This document shows positions 1 through 11,500 of a DNA stretch of 37,343 nt, one piece after another. The position numbers and the translations under genes were made by a program. Position 1 is the stretch's first letter. Every line of letters starts with the position of its first letter. The notes below the pieces were generated by a model that saw only the letters and a list, made by a program, of their open reading frames with translations, ran no database searches and was not told where the DNA came from. This stretch comes from an uncultured Verrucomicrobiota bacterium (GTDB lineage Bacteria; Verrucomicrobiota; Verrucomicrobiia; Verrucomicrobiales; DEV007), in NCBI GenBank assembly GCA_902510815.1, contig CABXDI010000002.1, positions 1 to 37,343 of the forward strand. The letters run 5' to 3'.

Positions 1-8
1 CGTTAAAT

Positions 9-33
9 ACTATTATAAAAATAGTTTTTTTTT
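9..33 (+). terminator. Intrinsic terminator of a gene left of the window
   Basis: A six-base-pair AT-rich stem (ACTATT at 9-14, AATAGT at 20-25) with a five-base loop is followed by a run of T through position 33. The T-tract lies on the plus strand, so it would end a plus-strand transcript entering from outside the window. The stem is weak, so the call rests mainly on the T-tract. Confidence 0.45.
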
Positions 34-498
34 ATAAAATATTACACTTTGTATATAACCTTTCTGGAGATTTCTTAACCTCTGATCAATAAAAACTTAA
101 AAAATACAAAGGAAAAATAAAAAATTCTCAATTTATTTTAATAGCCTTTTCTCTATCAAAAATATGCCAATTTCTAGATTTGCTAGTTGGTTGAAAAGAA
201 ATAGAAAGCTCAAATAATATCATTCATTACTCAGAGATTCATTTAATTCCTCATCAGTGGATAGCCTGATGTGCAAAGATACTTTTAATGTAAACTAGCT
301 TGGGGAAGTATTTGATTATGAATTTAATCAAATGGTTGAATTACCAAAGTACCAAAATCATAAAAACATCAAAGTCTGGGAAATTGACCTTAAGGAATTC
401 AAAAAGCATCCTATAAGAACTACAGCTCACTGTTTTGGCTGTACTGCAGGCACTAGGAGTTCATACGGTGGAACTCTTGTCTAAGAATAATACAATTA
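34..498. other. Gene-poor stretch
   Basis: About 465 bases between the left-edge terminator and the stop codon of the DUF1501 gene. The sequence is very AT-rich with stops in all frames until about position 299. After that, one plus-strand frame is open to 484 and is described separately as a doubtful small ORF. I see no tRNA, repeat array or recognisable remnant of a known family. Confidence 0.5.
332..484 (+). CDS. Doubtful 50-residue ORF or 3' gene remnant
   Basis: ATG at 332 and TAA at 482-484 give 50 residues. The same frame is open back to a TAG at 296-298, so the protein-like reading extends a little upstream of the ATG. The product is rich in Lys and His and ends with a small cysteine cluster (HCFGC) and a Gly/Ser-rich tail. 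It converges on the DUF1501 gene, 14 bases before its stop. I recognise no family. It may be a real small protein, the decayed end of a longer gene, or chance. Confidence 0.2.
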   Translation: MVELPKYQNHKNIKVWEIDLKEFKKHPIRTTAHCFGCTAGTRSSYGGTLV

Positions 499-1938
499 CT
501 ATGATATTATATTTTGAGCAATGTTTCCATGAACATCCGTAAGACGAAAGTCTCTTCCATTGTGATTATATGTGAGATCAGTATGATCAATGCCCATCAA
601 ATGAAGAATCGTAGCATGAAGGTCGTGAATTGTCATTCTGTCTTCTACAGCATGATAACCAAATTCGTCAGTTGAACCATATTTGAAACCCGGACGCACA
701 CCACCACCAGCCATCCACATAGTAAATCCATCTGGATGATGGTCTCTTCCAATTGCATTATTTCCTTTTTGCGCAGTTGGCGTTCTGCCAAATTCACCGC
801 CCCAGAGAACTAGGGTATCCTCTAGCAAACCTCTAGCCTTTAGATCCTTAATTAAACCAGTAATAGGTTTATCGATTTGCTGAACATTTATAGAGTGTCC
901 CTTCTCAAGATGAGAATGCTGATCCCATTGTTCATTATTAAAGGGAAGACTATTAGCATGACTAACTTGTATGAAGCGAACACCCTTTTCAGCTAATCTT
1001 CTAGCCAACAAACATTGTCTAGCAAAATTATCAGTTTCAGATCCATCCATCCCATAAAGTTCACGTGTTAACTTAGACTCTTGAGATAAATCTGTAACTT
1101 CAGGTGCAGCCATCTGCATTCTAAAGGCTAGTTCAAAACTATTAATTCGGGCATCCAGTAGATCATTTTTGATTTCACTTTCTTGATTTAATTTACGCAA
1201 CAAATCGATTTGCAACCGCTGCTCCACTCCTCCAGAGCTAAGATTTTTCATATAATGAAATTTGGCATCTTTACCGGATGTGTTGGGATACCCGGGAGCG
1301 CCTAATGGCACACCCTGATGTCGAGCAGGCAAGAACGCTGAACCGAAATTGTTAACTCCTCCATGTAAAGAAGTTGGGCAAATTGTTACGAATGATGGAA
1401 GGTTTTTATTTTCTGATCCCAGTCCATAACTAATCCATGAACCCATACTGGGCCGTAATAATGCCTCATCTCCAGTATGCAACTTCATACAGGCACCGCC
1501 ATGAGAGACATTCGTCTCACATAAAGAATTAAGAATACATAAATCGTCAGCCACTTCAGGTAAATGCTTCCATAGCTCTGACATCCAGTGACCACAATCA
1601 CCCACCTGACGAAATGACCAAGGAGGAGCAAATATATTACCCCTATCTGCAAATTGAACTTTTCTCTCCGCGAAAGGTAAAGCCTTGCCATTATGAGAGT
1701 ACAACTCGGGTTTATAATCAAACAAATCAACATGCGAAGGCCCTCCATGCATAAAGAGAAAAATTATTCTCTTGGCACGCGCCCGAACATTAGGGAAACG
1801 ATAATGATCTGCTTTTGAAAACGCATTAGAAATTAGTGAATTAAAAGCAAGGCCACCAAAACCAACGCACATCTTGTTTAGGAGAGACCTTCTGGAAATC
1901 TTATTTATATCTTGGCTACCAGACATGAATAAACTCAT
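499..1938 (-). CDS. DUF1501 family protein (Tat-exported, sulfatase-like fold)
   Basis: 479 residues. The N-terminus carries a twin-arginine signal (SRRSLL, residues 15-20) before a hydrophobic stretch, as DUF1501 proteins usually do. The body shows typical family signatures: FMHGGPSHVDLFD near residue 62, a central RFIQVSH, and GGEFGRTP followed by GRDHHP towards the C-terminus. These His/Asp positions match the alkaline-phosphatase/sulfatase-like fold to which DUF1501 is related. The biochemical role is unknown. It overlaps the end of the upstream DUF1549/DUF1553 gene by 23 bases from the ATG at 1938, or 11 from the ATG at 1926, so the two are translationally coupled. This pairing is a hallmark of Planctomycetes and Verrucomicrobia, where it is thought to serve catabolism at the cell surface or in the periplasm. 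Confidence 0.95.
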   Translation of the reverse strand: MSLFMSGSQDINKISRRSLLNKMCVGFGGLAFNSLISNAFSKADHYRFPNVRARAKRIIFLFMHGGPSHVDLFDYKPELYSHNGKALPFAERKVQFADRGNIFAPPWSFRQVGDCGHWMSELWKHLPEVADDLCILNSLCETNVSHGGACMKLHTGDEALLRPSMGSWISYGLGSENKNLPSFVTICPTSLHGGVNNFGSAFLPARHQGVPLGAPGYPNTSGKDAKFHYMKNLSSGGVEQRLQIDLLRKLNQESEIKNDLLDARINSFELAFRMQMAAPEVTDLSQESKLTRELYGMDGSETDNFARQCLLARRLAEKGVRFIQVSHANSLPFNNEQWDQHSHLEKGHSINVQQIDKPITGLIKDLKARGLLEDTLVLWGGEFGRTPTAQKGNNAIGRDHHPDGFTMWMAGGGVRPGFKYGSTDEFGYHAVEDRMTIHDLHATILHLMGIDHTDLTYNHNGRDFRLTDVHGNIAQNIIS

Positions 1939-4294
1939 TTGAAATTAACAAAGTATGACACAATGATTCCCAAGCCTTCTTCTCACCATTAATCTTGGTA
2001 TTATTTTGAAGGAACCCTTGTATCCATTGAGCCTCATTATCATTAGGGTGTCTTGCAAAAAGAGCCATATATAGATCACGAATATTACTAAATCTAAGCG
2101 CCAAGCTTTTTGCTTGATCTATAATGAATGGGTTATTCATCATCATTAGCGCTTGAGTTGGAACAGTGGTTTGGGATCTTTGGCCTACTGTAGTCGTTGC
2201 ATTTGGAAACCCTAGAAGTGCAAGCAAATCATAACCATGAGATCGTATTACTGGAAGATAGACACTTCTAAAAAAGAAACCTTCGTAACTTTGACGGTTC
2301 TTTAAAAGATCTGCTGGTGAGGGATCTTGGCTCTTGACAAATAATGGGCCAGTTGGTGAAGAACTATTCAGATTACCTGAAACCATAAGAACAGAATCTC
2401 GAAAAGATTCTGCCTCAAGACGACGAATATCACGCCTAGAGTATAATAGATTATCAGGATCTTTATTTAATGCAAAAGGATCAAGATTATTAGTTCCCAT
2501 CCTATAAGTATTCGAAAACATTATCAACCTGTGAAGCTCTTTAATAGACCAGCCATTATCAACAAAATTTCTTGCTAAAAAATCGAGAAGAGATGGATGC
2601 GATGGAACAGTTCCGGTAGTTCCAAAATCATCTATAGTGCTAACGATTCCTTTTCCAAAGTGCCAATACCAAATCCTATTAACTATAACTCTTGCCGTTA
2701 AAGGGTGATCTGGTTGAGTAATCCAGTTAGCTAACTCTAACCTACCACTCGAACTATCATTGCATGATAAGCTTTTCGAAGGTTTAATTTTTGTAAGAAA
2801 CCCTCTTTTCACTATGCTCCCTTTGGAATGAGGATCTCCTCTAACGTTAATATTTGAATCAGCAACTTCTCCATCTTTTACTGACATTACTTTGTATGTA
2901 TTTTCTTCTTCGGACTTAAGTTTATCTAACTTTTGGGTTAGATTTTTTATTTCTCTTCTAAGTTTTCTAGACTCCTCTAAGTCAGTGACTAGAGAAATAC
3001 GCATTTTATCCAAATGGGACATGAGAGGTTTGGATTCAATTCTAATAATGTGATTTCCCATTTCCAAATAGACATACGCTTCTTGGCTCCATTGTTGATA
3101 TTTCGCGCTCCAACCTCCTGTAACTTGATCCATAATAGGCAAAACTTTATTCCTATTATCGTTAACAATTAAACTTCCAGGCCTTGCACTTTTTGCGGCA
3201 TAACGAAATTCGAGAGAATAAGTCCCTGACTTCAGTATATTAATCTTGTATTCAGCAAAATTATCTTGGGAACCAGGATCAGATATATAAGTTACCTCAC
3301 TATCATTTCCCGCTTTGATAATTTTAACATTACCACGAGAAAATTTTTCCGCTTCCAACTGAATATTTAATTCTGGTTCAGTAAGCTTTTTAAATTGTTT
3401 ATCTAATACTTCTATCCTTTTTTCTATACCTTTAATTTGAGATTTTTTCTTCGCAATTGCATTAATGAATTGAGGTTTATCTACAACCTGATCTTGAATT
3501 AATGTGCTGTGAAAAATACCAGCTAAAGCATAATAGTCTGCAGTAGGAATAGGGTCAAACTTGTGATCATGACAACGAGCACAAGAAACACTGATGCCCA
3601 TTAATGATCTACTAATAGTATCAATCTGCTCATCTACAATGTCAGCACGTTTTTTAACAGAATCTTTCTCAGCAAGGATTTTTGTTCCAATTGCAAGAAA
3701 CCCTGTTGCAGTTAAATTCCTAGTTCGATCTTTTGGGTCGCCATTAATTAGATCACCCGCAATTTGCTGTTTAATGAATTCATTAAACGGAAGATCTTTA
3801 TTGAAAGCATCAATTACATAATTTCTATATCTCCATGCATGAGGATAGGCATGATTTTCATCTCCTCCATTTGAATCACCATAGCGAGCCACATCAAGCC
3901 AGTGCCTACCCCACCTCTCTCCATATCTAGGAGAATTCAATAAATCATCAATAATTTTTTTATAGGAATCCAATGAATACTCTTCAATAAATTTTTTCAC
4001 CACATCTGGCTCAGGAGGCAACCCAATCAAATCATAATAAATTCTTCTAATGAGTTGAGAAGGGCTCGCTATCTTAGCAGGCATAAGACCCTTATCTTCG
4101 AGTTTTGACAAAATAAATTCGTCAATTTCATTACTAACCCAATCTTTATTTGAAACTTTTGGACTTTTTGGAGATTCCGGAGAAATAAATGACCAATGAT
4201 CTGTAATTGGCTCACCACCAAGTAATGATAATTGCATCCAGAGCGAAAGGTAATGGAGGCAAAATAGCTTGGTTGCTATTTTCGGGAAAAACAT
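1916..4294 (-). CDS. DUF1549/DUF1553 domain protein (PSD1 family)
   Basis: 792 residues with an N-terminal hydrophobic signal (about residues 1-27). A DUF1549 domain follows from about residue 50, with the typical GLPP, YGERWGRHWLDVARYGDS and SCARCHDHKFDPI blocks. The CxxCH is C238-C241-H242. The middle (about 300-480) is a predicted coiled coil and a carbohydrate-binding-like insert. The C-terminus is DUF1553 (TARVIVNRIWYWHFGKGIV, then RRLEAE and a PTQAL motif). Unlike many relatives it has no N-terminal PSCyt1 heme domain, because DUF1549 begins almost directly after the signal peptide. A GGGAGA-like stretch lies about 10 bases before the ATG, making this one of the few genes here with a plausible ribosome site. 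It is the partner of the downstream DUF1501 gene. Confidence 0.94.
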   Translation of the reverse strand: MFFPKIATKLFCLHYLSLWMQLSLLGGEPITDHWSFISPESPKSPKVSNKDWVSNEIDEFILSKLEDKGLMPAKIASPSQLIRRIYYDLIGLPPEPDVVKKFIEEYSLDSYKKIIDDLLNSPRYGERWGRHWLDVARYGDSNGGDENHAYPHAWRYRNYVIDAFNKDLPFNEFIKQQIAGDLINGDPKDRTRNLTATGFLAIGTKILAEKDSVKKRADIVDEQIDTISRSLMGISVSCARCHDHKFDPIPTADYYALAGIFHSTLIQDQVVDKPQFINAIAKKKSQIKGIEKRIEVLDKQFKKLTEPELNIQLEAEKFSRGNVKIIKAGNDSEVTYISDPGSQDNFAEYKINILKSGTYSLEFRYAAKSARPGSLIVNDNRNKVLPIMDQVTGGWSAKYQQWSQEAYVYLEMGNHIIRIESKPLMSHLDKMRISLVTDLEESRKLRREIKNLTQKLDKLKSEEENTYKVMSVKDGEVADSNINVRGDPHSKGSIVKRGFLTKIKPSKSLSCNDSSSGRLELANWITQPDHPLTARVIVNRIWYWHFGKGIVSTIDDFGTTGTVPSHPSLLDFLARNFVDNGWSIKELHRLIMFSNTYRMGTNNLDPFALNKDPDNLLYSRRDIRRLEAESFRDSVLMVSGNLNSSSPTGPLFVKSQDPSPADLLKNRQSYEGFFFRSVYLPVIRSHGYDLLALLGFPNATTTVGQRSQTTVPTQALMMMNNPFIIDQAKSLALRFSNIRDLYMALFARHPNDNEAQWIQGFLQNNTKINGEKKAWESLCHTLLISNEFIHVW

Positions 4295-4402
4295 TTCTCA
4301 TTTTCTCCCGAAGAATAAAAAGAAGCAAACCTTTGAGGATAAATTTTTATATAGAAAAATACAATTAATAAGAGAAATCGTGCATATTTTGATTTCTATG
4401 TA

Positions 4403-6658
<2,256 letters not shown>

Positions 6659-6678
6659 TTAAGCAGAATTTATGCAAA

Positions 6679-6696
6679 GATCAAAAATAATTGATC
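6679..6696 (-). terminator. Weak hairpin after the mscS-like gene
   Basis: GATCAA and TTGATC pair around a six-base AT loop, directly after the mscS-like stop on the minus strand. The following minus-strand bases are only moderately T-rich. It could be a weak terminator between mscS and icd. Confidence 0.25.
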
Positions 6697-6703
6697 CTAA
6701 TTC

Positions 6704-7972
6704 CTACTTAATTTGCTTTATATGTAATTCTTGGTGCGGATAAGGTATACTGATACCCGATTGATCAAATTCAGCTTTAACTCTTTGAGTAACATCCCAA
6801 TGAACTTGCCAATAGTCTGCCGTTTTTACCCATGGCCTACAAATAAAGTTTACTGATGAATCAGCAAGTTCATGTAACTGGATAGTTGGTTCAGGATCCT
6901 CAAGCACAAGTTCATGATCTTGAACAATTTGAGTTAGTATTTGCTTTGCTTGTTCAACATCATCGCCGTAGCCAATACCAAAAATCATATCAACCCTTCT
7001 TTCTTTAGGAGTTGAAGAATTAGTTATTATTTGACCCCATACATTTTTATTAGGAACAAGAACAATTTTATTATCAAAGGTTCTAATAATTGTACTAACA
7101 AGGCTAACTTGGTCAATCTTTCCAGAAACCCCACCTACTTCAACCATATCACCTACATCAAATGGGCGATATATAAGTAACATAATTCCGGCGGCAAAAT
7201 TGCTAAGAGTGTCCTGAAGCGCGAAAGCTATAATGAATGAAGCTCCACCAATTACAGTTAACAAGGCTGCAACATTAATACCTACAGTGCCTAGTGCCAC
7301 TATAAAACCAATAACCATGACAGCCCGGAATGAAATCTTTATCATGAATTGCTCCAAAAGCTCAGAGAACCGATCACTCTTTTCTGCTGCTTGACGAACA
7401 ATTTTTCTTACGAAACCTGCCAAAACCCAAAAAGCCAATAAAACAAAAAGAAATTTTAATATTTGAATACCTAACTTTACTCCGCCCTCTTTTGAAGTGA
7501 TCCAAGAAGAATATTTAGCCCCAAATGAAGCATCCTTACTAACGGCAATCTGAGCTTTAGAAACCGCGTCGGCATAAGATTTTAAATCCCGCAAGTCTCC
7601 ACCCTTATTTTCAAGCTCAGAAATTACTATTCTAAAGAGCGTCAATAATTTTTCTTTTTTATCAATGAGACCATCACTATTCTTTTTGTCCTCATCACTT
7701 AGTTTGTCTTTGAGGCCAAGATCTGAGATTTGTTGAATGGTTTCTTTAAGACTATCTCTCCAAGCTAATGCAATTACATTTAGCTCCTCCGCTGTTTTGG
7801 GATCTAACATTAATTCGAGACTAGAAAGCTCAAGAGAAGCATCACCCACACGCATAGAATCCATCCAATCATCATCTTCTGCAGCAAGTATTAAATTAAC
7901 AGAGAAAAAAATAAGAATTGAGATAATTTTAATTAAACTCTTACAATCCATGTTCTGATTAGCCGAATTCAT
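6704..7972 (-). CDS. Small-conductance mechanosensitive channel (MscS family)
   Basis: 422 residues, longer than E. coli MscS (286) because of a periplasmic N-terminal extension. A hydrophobic signal at residues 8-30 suggests the ATG at 7951 may be the true start. A charged, partly coiled region (about 40-150) is followed by membrane segments near 165-185, 210-235 and 238-265. The pore-lining helix carries the classic Gly/Ala pattern (GGASFIIAFALQDTLSNFAAGI), followed by the YRPFDVGDMVEV beta-domain entry. The VPNK block and a C-terminal mixed domain complete the MscS fold. It protects cells against hypo-osmotic shock in the inner membrane. Its neighbours are unrelated. Confidence 0.95.
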   Translation of the reverse strand: MNSANQNMDCKSLIKIISILIFFSVNLILAAEDDDWMDSMRVGDASLELSSLELMLDPKTAEELNVIALAWRDSLKETIQQISDLGLKDKLSDEDKKNSDGLIDKKEKLLTLFRIVISELENKGGDLRDLKSYADAVSKAQIAVSKDASFGAKYSSWITSKEGGVKLGIQILKFLFVLLAFWVLAGFVRKIVRQAAEKSDRFSELLEQFMIKISFRAVMVIGFIVALGTVGINVAALLTVIGGASFIIAFALQDTLSNFAAGIMLLIYRPFDVGDMVEVGGVSGKIDQVSLVSTIIRTFDNKIVLVPNKNVWGQIITNSSTPKERRVDMIFGIGYGDDVEQAKQILTQIVQDHELVLEDPEPTIQLHELADSSVNFICRPWVKTADYWQVHWDVTQRVKAEFDQSGISIPYPHQELHIKQIK

Positions 7973-8044
7973 AACCGATTATTCTCGCAATATATAGTTC
8001 GACCGCAAGCTAACATGCCAATTTTTTTAACTTCTAAACAAGAT

Positions 8045-9448
8045 TTACGCAATGAGTTGACTAATTTCTCCAGAACTGTCAGCAAAACTATTAATTTGAA
8101 GCCCTAAGGCCTTGGCCTGAGTTAACCACAAATTAGCCAAAGGCAAACCATGATAAAGTTGCGGATATTTTCCAGATTTCTTGGGAACAGGACCAGAGTC
8201 CTTTGATAAATTAATGTGTTTTCCAGTGATCAGCTTTCCTCTACCTGAACCCGCAACTAAAATTGGTAACGCACTGTATTGATGAGTCGCTCCATCACCT
8301 AGACCAGAACCGTAAGTAAAAATAGTATTATCTAAAAGAGAAGTCCCATCAAATTCCTTAATTGAATCCATCTTATTAATTAAGTATGCATACTGCTCCA
8401 TATGAAAACGATCAACCTTAAGAAGGTCATTGATGAATTTGCCCTGATTATGAGACATTTGATGATGGCTCCGCGGTTTGCCAAAAAGGCTCTCATACAT
8501 GTAAGGAGTATCCCATCTTTCAGGTCCAACCATGAATGTTGCAACATTCGTCAGCCCAACTTGTAGAGCTGTCACCATAAGTTCTCCCATCAGTCTTATA
8601 TACTCGCCCCTTGGCATGTGAGCATCGACAGGTTCTTCAATACCAGATAAAGAAATCTGTTCTTTCATTTGCTCAAGTCTCTCCATTTGAACTTCAATTG
8701 AACGAATCGATTCAAAATACTCATTAAACTTATTCTTGTCCGAATAACCAAGATCTCTCTGCATACTCCTCGCATCTTCTAAAACTAGATCAGTTATGTT
8801 TTGGTATGCTCTGAGGCCCTCTCCGCCAAAGAGACGGTTATAAACCCTTCTAGGGTCTCTCATGCTTGGAGCAACATGTTCCGTGTCATACCATGATATA
8901 TTATCAAATTGAATTGATTCCTTATTATCCTTATGGCTATTACAGCTAAATTCGAGAGTCCTAAATGGGGTATTCTTGGACAGGTGTGCAGCAACTATGT
9001 GATCTAAAGTTCGAGACTGAGGATATGGCGATTGTTTGACACTATAAGGAGCTGCACTTGTTAGAAAGCACGAAGCACATTGAGCATGTACATCTGTTCC
9101 TTCTTGAAAAGTTCTATCTAATCCAGTAATTAAGGTCACCTTATCCTTAATGTCTTTGAGAGGTTCAAGTGTTGGAGTTAATTCTAAAGAATGTATTCCT
9201 GTAAATATGTTAGAATCTTTTTTAACTTCTGTTCTGCTACCCGTGAATTTTGGAATCGCTACATCAGCTTCATTAGGAAAAAACCCACGCCTAACAACCC
9301 CAATGGGCACATAAAACCACGCTGCCCGAAGATTAGGTTTTTTCTTATTTCTATTAATGCCAAGACTTTCAAACCAAGGCAATGCTAAAACAGTACCACC
9401 AACGCCTCTTAAAAAATTCCTTCTGTCAGATTTAAAACGGCTCTTCAT
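8045..9448 (-). CDS. DUF1552 domain protein (Tat-exported)
   Basis: 467 residues, the usual size for DUF1552. The N-terminus has a twin-arginine signal (DRRNFLRG, residues 8-15) followed by a hydrophobic GGTVLALPWFESLG. The conserved body includes FYVPIGVV, LTGLDR, the HAQCASCFLT block, SFLG-like and GSGLGDG motifs and a C-terminal HGLPLANLWLT. Function is not established, and the fold resembles DUF1501/sulfatase-like proteins. The start ATG overlaps the stop TGA of the upstream cytochrome gene (ATGA), so the two are translationally coupled, which is the standard arrangement for this pair in PVC bacteria and myxobacteria. Confidence 0.94.
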   Translation of the reverse strand: MKSRFKSDRRNFLRGVGGTVLALPWFESLGINRNKKKPNLRAAWFYVPIGVVRRGFFPNEADVAIPKFTGSRTEVKKDSNIFTGIHSLELTPTLEPLKDIKDKVTLITGLDRTFQEGTDVHAQCASCFLTSAAPYSVKQSPYPQSRTLDHIVAAHLSKNTPFRTLEFSCNSHKDNKESIQFDNISWYDTEHVAPSMRDPRRVYNRLFGGEGLRAYQNITDLVLEDARSMQRDLGYSDKNKFNEYFESIRSIEVQMERLEQMKEQISLSGIEEPVDAHMPRGEYIRLMGELMVTALQVGLTNVATFMVGPERWDTPYMYESLFGKPRSHHQMSHNQGKFINDLLKVDRFHMEQYAYLINKMDSIKEFDGTSLLDNTIFTYGSGLGDGATHQYSALPILVAGSGRGKLITGKHINLSKDSGPVPKKSGKYPQLYHGLPLANLWLTQAKALGLQINSFADSSGEISQLIA

Positions 9449-11490
9449 TCCTTCTTAACTTGAATTGTTTTACTTTGAAATAGTTCACTCTGAATTATTT
9501 CGTGAATCATAACACGAAGACTATAATCGGACTCTCTAACATTTTTTGCAACTAATTCCACAGTAGGAGAATCAGAAGCATTCAATTGTCTACCCATCGA
9601 AAAAGAAAACAAATGCGAAACAAAGGCTTTTGTAAATCTATCCTTTTCAATGATCAAGGCATCCTTAAATTCCATTATGTTTTTGAAGTCATGTTTTTTG
9701 AATAATCTACCAGAAGAATCAACATCACGTCCATTCTCGTACTTGTCTCTCCATCGACCGACAGCATCATAATTATCGAGCGCAAACCCTAAAGGGTCTA
9801 ATTTCTTATGACAACCAGCACAATCAGGATTATCTCGATGAGACGAAAAACGCTCCCTTAAAGTCATATGCTTTAGGTCTTTTAAATTATCATCATCTAA
9901 AGTAGGAACATCCGCTGGCGGAGGCTCAGGGGGATCATTAAAAATGACTCCTGAAATCCATGCTCCACGAGTAATTGGTTTCGTTTCCTCAGGACCAGAG
10001 GTCATAGTCATTACTGCAGCAGATGTGATAACCCCTCCTTGTTTTCTATCATTAACGGGAACCCTCTCGAAAGCCATTGTAACTGGCCCACCAAGCCTAC
10101 CTTCAACTTTAGGGTCATACCATTTGGATAATCTTTTGGAACGATAGCTATAATTTGAATCAATAAATTCTACAATTGACCTATCCTCTATTAAAATAGT
10201 CTCAAATAATAATAATGGCTCCATCATCATATCCATGGTGGTGCGATAATTGGGGGGAGCGTAATAAAAATCAGGATATTTAATTGGATCAGGAACCGAA
10301 GAAATAATTCGATCCAATTGAAGCCATTGGGATGGGAAAGTATCGCAAAAACGTTTAATTTTTCGGTCATTTAACATTCGCTCCACTTGTGATTTAAGAA
10401 CAATCGGCTTCGATAGGTTGTTTTCCCTAGCCTGATTTATCAGGATATCATCTGGGATGCTACCCCAAAGAAAAAAAGATAACCTTGAGGCTAGCTCGTA
10501 ATCATTAACTTTGTTAGTGCGTTTAGATTCTAAATTCGTGTCATAAAGATATAAAAATCGAGGAGACGCTAACACCGCGGAAACTGTCTCTTTCATCGCA
10601 TTCTGATATGATTTCCCTGATGCAATTAATTGTGTGGCGTGCGAGCAATAACGGACAAGAGTTTTCTGATCAACAGGACGACGAAAAGCTCTGGTTATAA
10701 ATCGCCTCAATCGTTCATAAATTATTTCATCTAGCAAACTTTTATCCTTGGGCTCTTCAAACAAATTTGGCCACAATTGACAATTCTTTCGATTGAAATT
10801 TTCACTAAGCATGATTGAGCGACTTAATTTTAAAAAGGCCTCCATTAAAAATGGTGACATCGAAAGATGATCACCTCTATTATCAAATCCATGCTCTGCT
10901 CTTAAATCCTGAGGAAATGGAGCAACTCCAGCGAGTCGAGGTTCTATCAATCCGGACTTACCAAGAGGCCTGCTACTAACAGTTAGTTTCAAGGGAACTT
11001 TACCTGTCTCCGGTTTAAAATAATTACTACGATCTCTCATCATTCGCTCTGGAATCGGATAAACCTCGACTCTAAGTTCAAGCAAATCTTTAACAGCATT
11101 CGCATACTGAAACCTATTCATTCTTCGGATAGGGGTACGAGATGACTTTTTACTAGTCTTAATTGCATCAGCCAGTGTATTGTTTAGCTCATCAAGAATT
11201 GTAGTTCTTTTTTTTACGTCAATTTTTGGCTCCTCTTCAGGAGGCATTTCTTCATCTAAAATCACAGAAATAATATCTTCAATTTTCTCTGCATCTTTAA
11301 GTAAATCAGTATGATTATTATATTCTCTCAGATCTAAATTACCCTTTATCGTGTCGTTCTTGCCATGGCATTTAAGGCAGTGCTCTTGAAAAAAAGGTTT
11401 TATTTTATCATCAAATGAAGTCTTTGCTTCTGAACCAAAACCCAAACAAGTAAAGGTAGTAAAAAAAGCAAAAACTAGGAAACACATCAT
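9445..11490 (-). CDS. DUF1592/DUF1588/DUF1585 cytochrome-type protein with PSCyt1 heme domain
   Basis: I place the start at the double ATG (11490), giving 681 residues and a clean signal peptide (MMCFLVFAFFTTFTCLGFG). The longer reading from 11538 would run 38 bases into the racemase gene. Domains in order: a PSCyt1-like heme motif CLKCH near residue 38; DUF1587 (RRMNRFQYANAVKDLL); DUF1595 (RRFITRAFRRPVD); DUF1592 (ELASRLSFFLWGSIPDD); DUF1588 with PEETKPITRG and a second CxxCH (CAGCHKKLDPLGFALDNYD); and DUF1585 with FSMGR near the C-terminus. It is a periplasmic or surface c-type heme protein and the coupled partner of the DUF1552 gene. A redox role with the partner is inferred, not shown. 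Confidence 0.93.
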   Translation of the reverse strand: MMCFLVFAFFTTFTCLGFGSEAKTSFDDKIKPFFQEHCLKCHGKNDTIKGNLDLREYNNHTDLLKDAEKIEDIISVILDEEMPPEEEPKIDVKKRTTILDELNNTLADAIKTSKKSSRTPIRRMNRFQYANAVKDLLELRVEVYPIPERMMRDRSNYFKPETGKVPLKLTVSSRPLGKSGLIEPRLAGVAPFPQDLRAEHGFDNRGDHLSMSPFLMEAFLKLSRSIMLSENFNRKNCQLWPNLFEEPKDKSLLDEIIYERLRRFITRAFRRPVDQKTLVRYCSHATQLIASGKSYQNAMKETVSAVLASPRFLYLYDTNLESKRTNKVNDYELASRLSFFLWGSIPDDILINQARENNLSKPIVLKSQVERMLNDRKIKRFCDTFPSQWLQLDRIISSVPDPIKYPDFYYAPPNYRTTMDMMMEPLLLFETILIEDRSIVEFIDSNYSYRSKRLSKWYDPKVEGRLGGPVTMAFERVPVNDRKQGGVITSAAVMTMTSGPEETKPITRGAWISGVIFNDPPEPPPADVPTLDDDNLKDLKHMTLRERFSSHRDNPDCAGCHKKLDPLGFALDNYDAVGRWRDKYENGRDVDSSGRLFKKHDFKNIMEFKDALIIEKDRFTKAFVSHLFSFSMGRQLNASDSPTVELVAKNVRESDYSLRVMIHEIIQSELFQSKTIQVKKE

Positions 11491-11500
11491 CACTGAGGGC

